DNA from: Dipteronia dyeriana
Taxonomy: Eukaryota; Streptophyta; Magnoliopsida; Sapindales; Sapindaceae
Length of the DNA stretch: 64,000 nucleotides
Assembly (NCBI GenBank): GCA_032871835.1
Contig: CM065299.1
Span: 42,668,706-42,732,705, forward strand
Direction: 5' to 3'
The notes under the pieces were generated by a model that was given only the letters and a program-made list of their open reading frames with translations, did no database searches and had not been told where the DNA came from. Positions 58,835 through 64,000 of this stretch are shown piece after piece. A program made the position numbers and the translations under genes. Position 1 is the stretch's first letter; each line of letters begins with the position of its first letter.

Positions 58835-60029
58835 CTTGGCTAAAATTGACCCCATTTGAAGAGCTCAAGCAAAGAGAGCGAACTTGCACGATTTGGTATG
58901 TGCAAAAAGTTGATTAATTTTATGCTCTATTGATAATTGCTTGAGATTCTTGGTTTTACATATATGCTTATATATTTTTCTTTAATAAGTGTGCAACATT
59001 GCATTGTTTGCAATCCATGTCATATTTATGTTCAAACATGTATTTTTGGACTAGGAGAATTAATTGGGAAAGTACATTTGAATGACCTATAATTTATCTC
59101 CACGACATGTGAACTTGCTTTTAATGACATGCTTCAAAATGATATGCGTGAATTGAGTTTGATTGCTTTAATGTAAATATGCGTGAGTGCAAATGAGAAG
59201 ACTAATCAATAAGGATCTTGTATCCATGCAATTAATCAGGATTTTATATCCAAATTAGTCTTCTCTTTTTTTTCTTAATGGTGAAACAAGACTACTATCA
59301 TACGGATAATTATCCGGAAAAATCAAAAAGGGTGCAATAGTCGCTCATGTCTTGATTTGAAAAATATATCTTGTTTGCTTATGACAAAAGGGTACAAATT
59401 GGTTTGAATTATTTTTGGAAACCCTTTTGATGTTTGCTTTGCCAAATACCATTTGTTTTGGATTTTAATGCAACATGTCTTGCTTACAAAGCATCTTTGT
59501 CACACATTTTTCTTTAAATCAAACTCCTTGAATCTCTCTTAATTACTTATGTTGCATAAAGTTTGTTTATATGATTATGCATTGTAATTGTGCCAATAGC
59601 TCTCTTTGCTAAAGCAACCCGATAGGGGGAGCTCCTTTGCCTATCTCATGACAAAAAGGGGGAGAAGTCTTGAGAAATATAGGGGGAGCATTGGTTATAC
59701 TTTGGGGAGGGAGTTTGAGAGTGAGTAAGCCATTTTGGGGGAGCATTGCACATGCATTTGTTTATATTGCTTTATTGAGTGCAATTGTTTTTTATGTTTG
59801 TTCACCTCACATGCACTTGTTCTTGGAAAGTGCTTTCTTCCTATTGTGTGTAGTTATGATGATCTACGAAGAGATTGAAGACCTTGAAGACCTTGAAGAC
59901 TTAGATTATTAGGTATATCTTTTTGTAACGTAGAATGGACTCTCAAGAACAATAGCTAGATTATTTTTTGTTTTGTGAGGATTTATTTGTGAGTGGTTGT
60001 TTTGTCATGAAATAGCCAAAGGGGGAGAT
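58835..60029 (+). promoter_or_regulatory. E1 3' untranslated region with repeated purine tracts
   Basis: It begins with AGCTCAAGCAAAGAGAGCG, matching the C1 3' region right after RNase H, so the pol deletion joins gag directly to the 3' region. Purine tracts GATAGGGGGAGC (59622), AAAAAGGGGGAGAAG (59654), ATAGGGGGAGCA (59678), TTTGGGGGAGCA (59734) and AAAGGGGGAGAT (60018, at the LTR) give five candidates in 410 bp. The 80-codon frame at 59670-59912 has no family resemblance and lies over these tracts, so I do not call it. Confidence 0.78.
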
Positions 60030-62469
60030 TGTAAGGACCTTAATTTTATGATTGGCTTATTTCATGACAAACTACACCACATTGGGGATGATTGTGTAAT
60101 GGGTAGCTTAGGACCTCATTGACAAGCTTCCAACCATTTCCATGACTTCAAGAGCAAAAAGTATATTCACTTGACTTTGCCTCTTGAAGAGTTTAGGTGC
60201 ACACACACATCACATGCATGTTTTGTTGATCTTTCATTTGTATTGATATTGTTTATATATATGCATCTCTTCACAATCACACTTGCACCACATTGGGGAT
60301 GATTGTGTAATGGGTAGCTTAGGACCTCATTGGCAAGCTTCCAAGCATTTCCATGACTTCAAGAGCAAAAGGTATATTCACTTGACTTTGCCTCTTGAAG
60401 AGTTTAGGTCCACACACACATCTCATGCATGTTTTGTTGATCTTGCATTTGTATTGATATTGTTTATATATGTGCATCTCTTCACAATCACACTTGCACT
60501 TCATTCTTAGTCTTAAGTGTGGTTGTTGTGTGTTTAAATTTGTTATCCGTTGTTTGATCAGAAACATCCACGCTTGCACGATGGTGTGTTTGTCCTAGCG
60601 TGTTGAGTGACCATATGAGAAGGTCTCATTCTTCTCTTGGTTTGGTTAAATGGAGTAAGGTGTCTAGTTTTAAAACAGTGTATTTCAATGATTTAATGTT
60701 TTTCAAAACTGGCCTTTGTATGGTCTTGTGACCATATATTTTTATAAAATGATTCAAAATAAGTTTTGAAAGTTTCTGCACAAACTAGACACCCATACCT
60801 TTCCAATAATATATTATTCGTAATATTATATGACCGTTTGGATTGGTTTTGAAATCTCCAAAGTGACCACAAAAATAGGGCATCTCTGCTGTTGTCCATT
60901 TCTGACCTTTGGTCGCTAAAATGACCATAACTTTTTCTACAGACGTCTCAATCATGTTTTGTAAATTGGAGTAGAAACTATACTTCCATACCTTTCCATT
61001 GGTATATTATACGAAAGGTTTGGATGCCTTTTGGTCATGTTTTGGGTCGCTCGAAACTCGAGCTGTTGTGCTGTATGGCGTGTACCGCGGCCTAGACCGC
61101 TGTTGGTGCCATGCCTAGCCAGCGACCTAGGCAGCGGTAATTTCCAGCCGTGCCTTGCTGCACAGACCACGGTCTGGAAACTTGCCTAGGCCATGGTACG
61201 CACAGCGGTCGTGCGGGACTTTGTCTCCCAAGTCCAAAACGATGCTGTTTTGTGTAGGGCTTCTTTATATATGTTCTCTTCTTTTTCCTTGCCTTCTTAG
61301 AGCTCAAAGAACCCATCTTTAGAGTGAGAGAACGTCCATTAGAGAGAGAAAGCTTCAAGCTTTGTTATTTGACTCTCTAAACCCCAAACTCATCTTCATC
61401 TTGCATTTAAGCATCATTCCAAGCATGAGTTTTCATTGATTGGTAAGTATAACCACCGTTGTTGTTCATTTATTGTTCTAGCTTACGAAGACATGTCTTT
61501 TATTGCTTAAATTAGCATTTCTTCATATTAATTGCATATTTATTGAAATTATGACATGTTTAGGGTTTGTATTGTGATAGCTTGCATTATTAGGTCATTT
61601 ATGCCTAAATATCTAATCCATGAATGTTCATGTATACATAATTGATGATTAGGTTGACTTTGTGCATCTAGTCTAGTTTATGAACATTTATGTGTATGCC
61701 TCATTGATTGTATTTCTTGATTGCAAAATTTCCCTTGATTATTTGTTGTGACAACTTGTGTTTGTTGGACTTTTATTGACAATTAGGTTGTTAGATTTTA
61801 TCTACACATCTAATTGAGTCCTTGGTATGGGCATGTAGGCATTGTTTGATAACTAGGATGTTTAATTGCATTATCTACATCTAGTTAAGCATTTTGTGTT
61901 TGGTCTTACACATAATTGCATTTGAGCATAGTGTCATATATACACTTACACCATATACTCTTCATTGAGTCAAAGTCTTGTGGCTTCAATGTGAAGTTGC
62001 ACAAGCAAGAGAAGCCTTGCAACCAAGGGTAGGTTGGCAAGCAATTGGTCGGGTATCCACTGTAAAAGGCCCAAGGGGTATAGTAGAAGGAGCTCACGCC
62101 AAGAGTAGTGGATCACGCGATATTACTATGGATTGAACCAAGAGTGGTGAGTGGCGGTGTCCATAGCCTAAGGTTATCGAGAGTGGGTGTCTGAGTATCA
62201 CTTGAGAGTGTAACCTTTTATTAATATAATGGATTTCTGTGAGCCAGTGTGGCGCACTTAACAGCCCGTGTTTTTTCCCATTTGGAGGGTTTCCACGTAT
62301 ACTTCTTGTGTTGTTTATATTTCCGCACTTTACACTTGATGTTGTATGTTTGTTTTATTTGGGTGAATTTTTAATATTGACTAATAAAAAAAAATTGGTA
62401 ATTGACTTGACTAAAACCTATTCAGCCCCCCTTTAGGTTATAAACACACAAGTTTTTAGGGAACTTTCA
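60030..62469 (+). repeat. E1 3' LTR
   Basis: 2440 bp, starts TGTAAGGACC and ends AACTTTCA. It carries the same 211-bp duplication (60075-60497), the GC-rich block (61075-61215, with CCGCGG at 61085), the TATATATG run (61267) and a U5 motif CCTATTCAGCCCCCCTTTAGG at 62415. Moderately diverged from the 5' LTR. Confidence 0.9.
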
Positions 62470-63494
62470 TGGCTTTGCAATTTTATTAACAATAACTCTT
62501 GGGAGGATATTAATAAAATCACATTGAGTGTGTTCCCTCGCGAATATTCCTCATGTGAGAGTAGATATCGTTTAGGCCAATTGTCTAGTCTATCCTTGTA
62601 AGGAAGTATCTCGCTAAATTCCATTCATGAATACCCCTTTGGTGTTATTACATGAAACATAAAGCTCATCTAAACTTAGAGACCGTTGGTGTTCCAAACA
62701 CCTCTCCCACTCAATTATTTAAGGAGTGTGATCGAATTCCATAGAATGATTTACCAAGTTATCTAGATGCCAATTAGATACCTAAATCATTCAATGCATG
62801 TTCATACGAAAAGAGATATATGAATGGCACTCCTATTCTATATGATATGTTATCAAGCAATGACAAACATTGCAATATTTACAAAAATATAAATAGCTAC
62901 AATTTTGGTCCATCCAAGAAAAACAAGTAAATTACATGTCTTAGAATACAAAAAAAAAACTCCTTTCTTGGCAAACAAGTCTTCACGCGACCTTCGTCAT
63001 TTGGACTCCCTCGGCTGCCGCCCATGGCATGGGTGTGCGCATGCCACAACCCCATAAAGGGCTGCCATGTGCAGCCCATGGCTTCTATAGGGTTGCCATT
63101 CGCAGCCTATGCCACAACAATCGTGGCCACGTGCTCTTTGCATGCACGTTTGTTAATATGGCTCGGATGGTCCCAAACTTGTTCCGGTTGCTTCCAATTC
63201 TTCAAACCTTCGAGTCTTCGATACTTGAATGTATTACAGAAGAATTTTAAATAAAAAAAAATTACAGCAATTTTTTTAATTACAATATAGTGCATTTTTT
63301 TTAATTACAACAACCAAATAAAAAAAACTTAGCAACTACCAAGAAAGAAAATTATGGCGATGATAGGCCACCCTTCTTGTTACAATCCTAAAACAAAAAA
63401 CACATCGAAATTCTTGGACCAAAATTGAGCAATAACAATCCACATAATATATATATATATCCATACATTCCAATGTAAATATATATACGAATAC
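62470..63494 (-). other. A2 leader, 5' part
   Basis: Reverse complement matches A1 about 1290-2345, including the AGTAGATATCG...GGGAGGATATT segments and the GC-rich hairpin block (63000-63135). It stops matching after GAATAC at 63494, about 110 bp before the A2 primer site would be reached. The paired open frames at 63024-63254 fall in the hairpin block and are not genes. Confidence 0.8.
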
Positions 63495-64000
63495 ATTCAA
63501 TTGGGCGTTGACCAGCCCGATACAAGAAGTGAGTAGCCACTGGGCCTTATAGCGATGCTACGATTCCTAAGGCTGCTTAGGCATGTAGAAGGCCTCACCA
63601 AATGTTGAAAAGTCTCTTGGCAATCTTCGATCATATCGGGACATCTGTGGCTCACTAGGGCATTGAATGACCCATTACAAATGGAGAGGAGCCATTAGTA
63701 TAGTACTGGTCCAAAGACATGTTTAGGATCCTAGAAGTCCTCAACAATTGAAATAAGGCTATGGACCATACTGGAACAAACCGGGAGCTCAATGGCTTAC
63801 TAGGGCATGGTCCAGCCAGGTACTTAAAGTAAAGAGCCACTAGTCTTCCATCGGTCATACTGCTCCTATAGCCACATAGCTGAGTTGGATTCTCAGATTC
63901 ATGAGTTAACATGTTACCGTTGCCTAAGAGCTTATGAAGAATGGATCCAGTGACATGAGTGGATCCATATGAATAGGTAGGAATCCAGTGAATCTGTTGG
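63495..64000. repeat. Degenerate tandem repeats of about 150 bp
   Basis: Three diverged units can be laid out, beginning near 63501, 63663 and 63808. They share a unit end CTCACTAGGGCA / CTTACTAGGGCA and an internal GAGTAGCCACTGG / GAGGAGCCATTAG / AAGAGCCACTAG. The composition is more balanced than the surroundings. No gene is supported; the 85-codon minus frame at 63655-63912 is unsupported. It may be part of a longer LTR or a satellite continuing past the window. Confidence 0.5.

Larger units (their letters stand above)
54864..62469 (+). mobile_element. E1: gag-only, pol-less Sirevirus-like element
   Basis: 7606 bp with LTRs of 2465 bp (54864-57328) and 2440 bp (60030-62469), TG/CA ends, a primer site and a purine tract. 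The flanks TAGCG and TGGCT are a decayed duplication; the empty A1 site reads TAGCC on that strand. The 2.7-kb internal region has one gag-like frame and no protease, integrase, RT or RNase H. Its LTR starts, primer site, gag and 3' region resemble C1 and F1, so it is a deletion derivative of that group that would need trans-acting enzymes (inference). Confidence 0.92.
31099..63494 (-). mobile_element. A2: old A-family copia element split into three pieces
   Basis: Three minus-strand segments align with A1 in consecutive order: 31099-33068 (RNase H to integrase), 53308-54863 (integrase to leader) and 62470-63494 (leader). The joins are exact at the F1 target duplication TGTCT and close at the E1 edge. 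The 3' end of A2 is cut by C1, and the 5' LTR is replaced by unrelated sequence from 63495. Only about 4.5 kb of A2 remains over 32 kb. Confidence 0.9.

Noticed and set aside
1..64000. Integrated pararetrovirus or DNA virus
   Set aside because: All RT fragments are of the copia RVT_2 type with integrase upstream and LTRs; no movement, coat or transactivator-like proteins seen.

Overview
This window is plant nuclear DNA made almost entirely of LTR retrotransposons nested inside one another. I found no host gene, rRNA, tRNA or CRISPR array. The plant assignment rests on the copia-type Gag/Pol proteins, initiator-Met-tRNA-like primer sites of the form TTGGTATCA, long LTRs with TG...CA ends and 5-bp target duplications, and a plant-specific transposon ORF family. 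The species cannot be told from the sequence.

Layout, left to right. (1) 1-10948: a plus-strand copia element (A1) with decayed gag-pol. A small minus-strand LTR element (G1, 2528-5808, duplication TATAA) sits in its leader. A1 lies in the 3' LTR of a minus-strand element, B1. (2) 10949-17113: B1, gag plus an unrelated downstream ORF and no pol, cut off inside its 5' LTR. (3) 17114-20452: unassigned AT-rich DNA, then a primer site and one LTR of another copia element (D). (4) 20453-31098: plus-strand copia element C1, missing its 5' end, with a solo B-type LTR (B3, 21447-24302, duplication GCAAA) inside its gag. (5) 31099-63494: an old minus-strand A-family element (A2) split into three pieces. 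The gaps are filled by F1 (33069-53302, duplication TGTCT), which itself contains B2 (36285-47142, duplication GGATC), and by E1 (54864-62469, imperfect duplication). (6) 63495-64000: degenerate tandem repeats of about 150 bp.

The B, C, E and F elements look like Sireviruses (inference). They share a terminal U5 motif, purine tracts of the type AAAGGGGGAGAT (often several per element), a large Gag with coiled coil and two zinc fingers, and GC-rich palindrome clusters upstream of the TATA box. C1 and F1 once encoded a full gag-pol. B1 and B2 kept gag but have a PF20167-like ORF where pol should be. E1 kept only a shortened gag that lacks the capsid region. B and E therefore look like non-autonomous partners that would rely on C/F-type enzymes. 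All pol genes seen are interrupted. The most interesting items are the conserved pol-less B architecture and the capsid-less gag-only E1.

All alignments were made by eye. Boundaries supported by TG/CA ends and target duplications are good to the base; boundaries of decayed coding regions are approximate.
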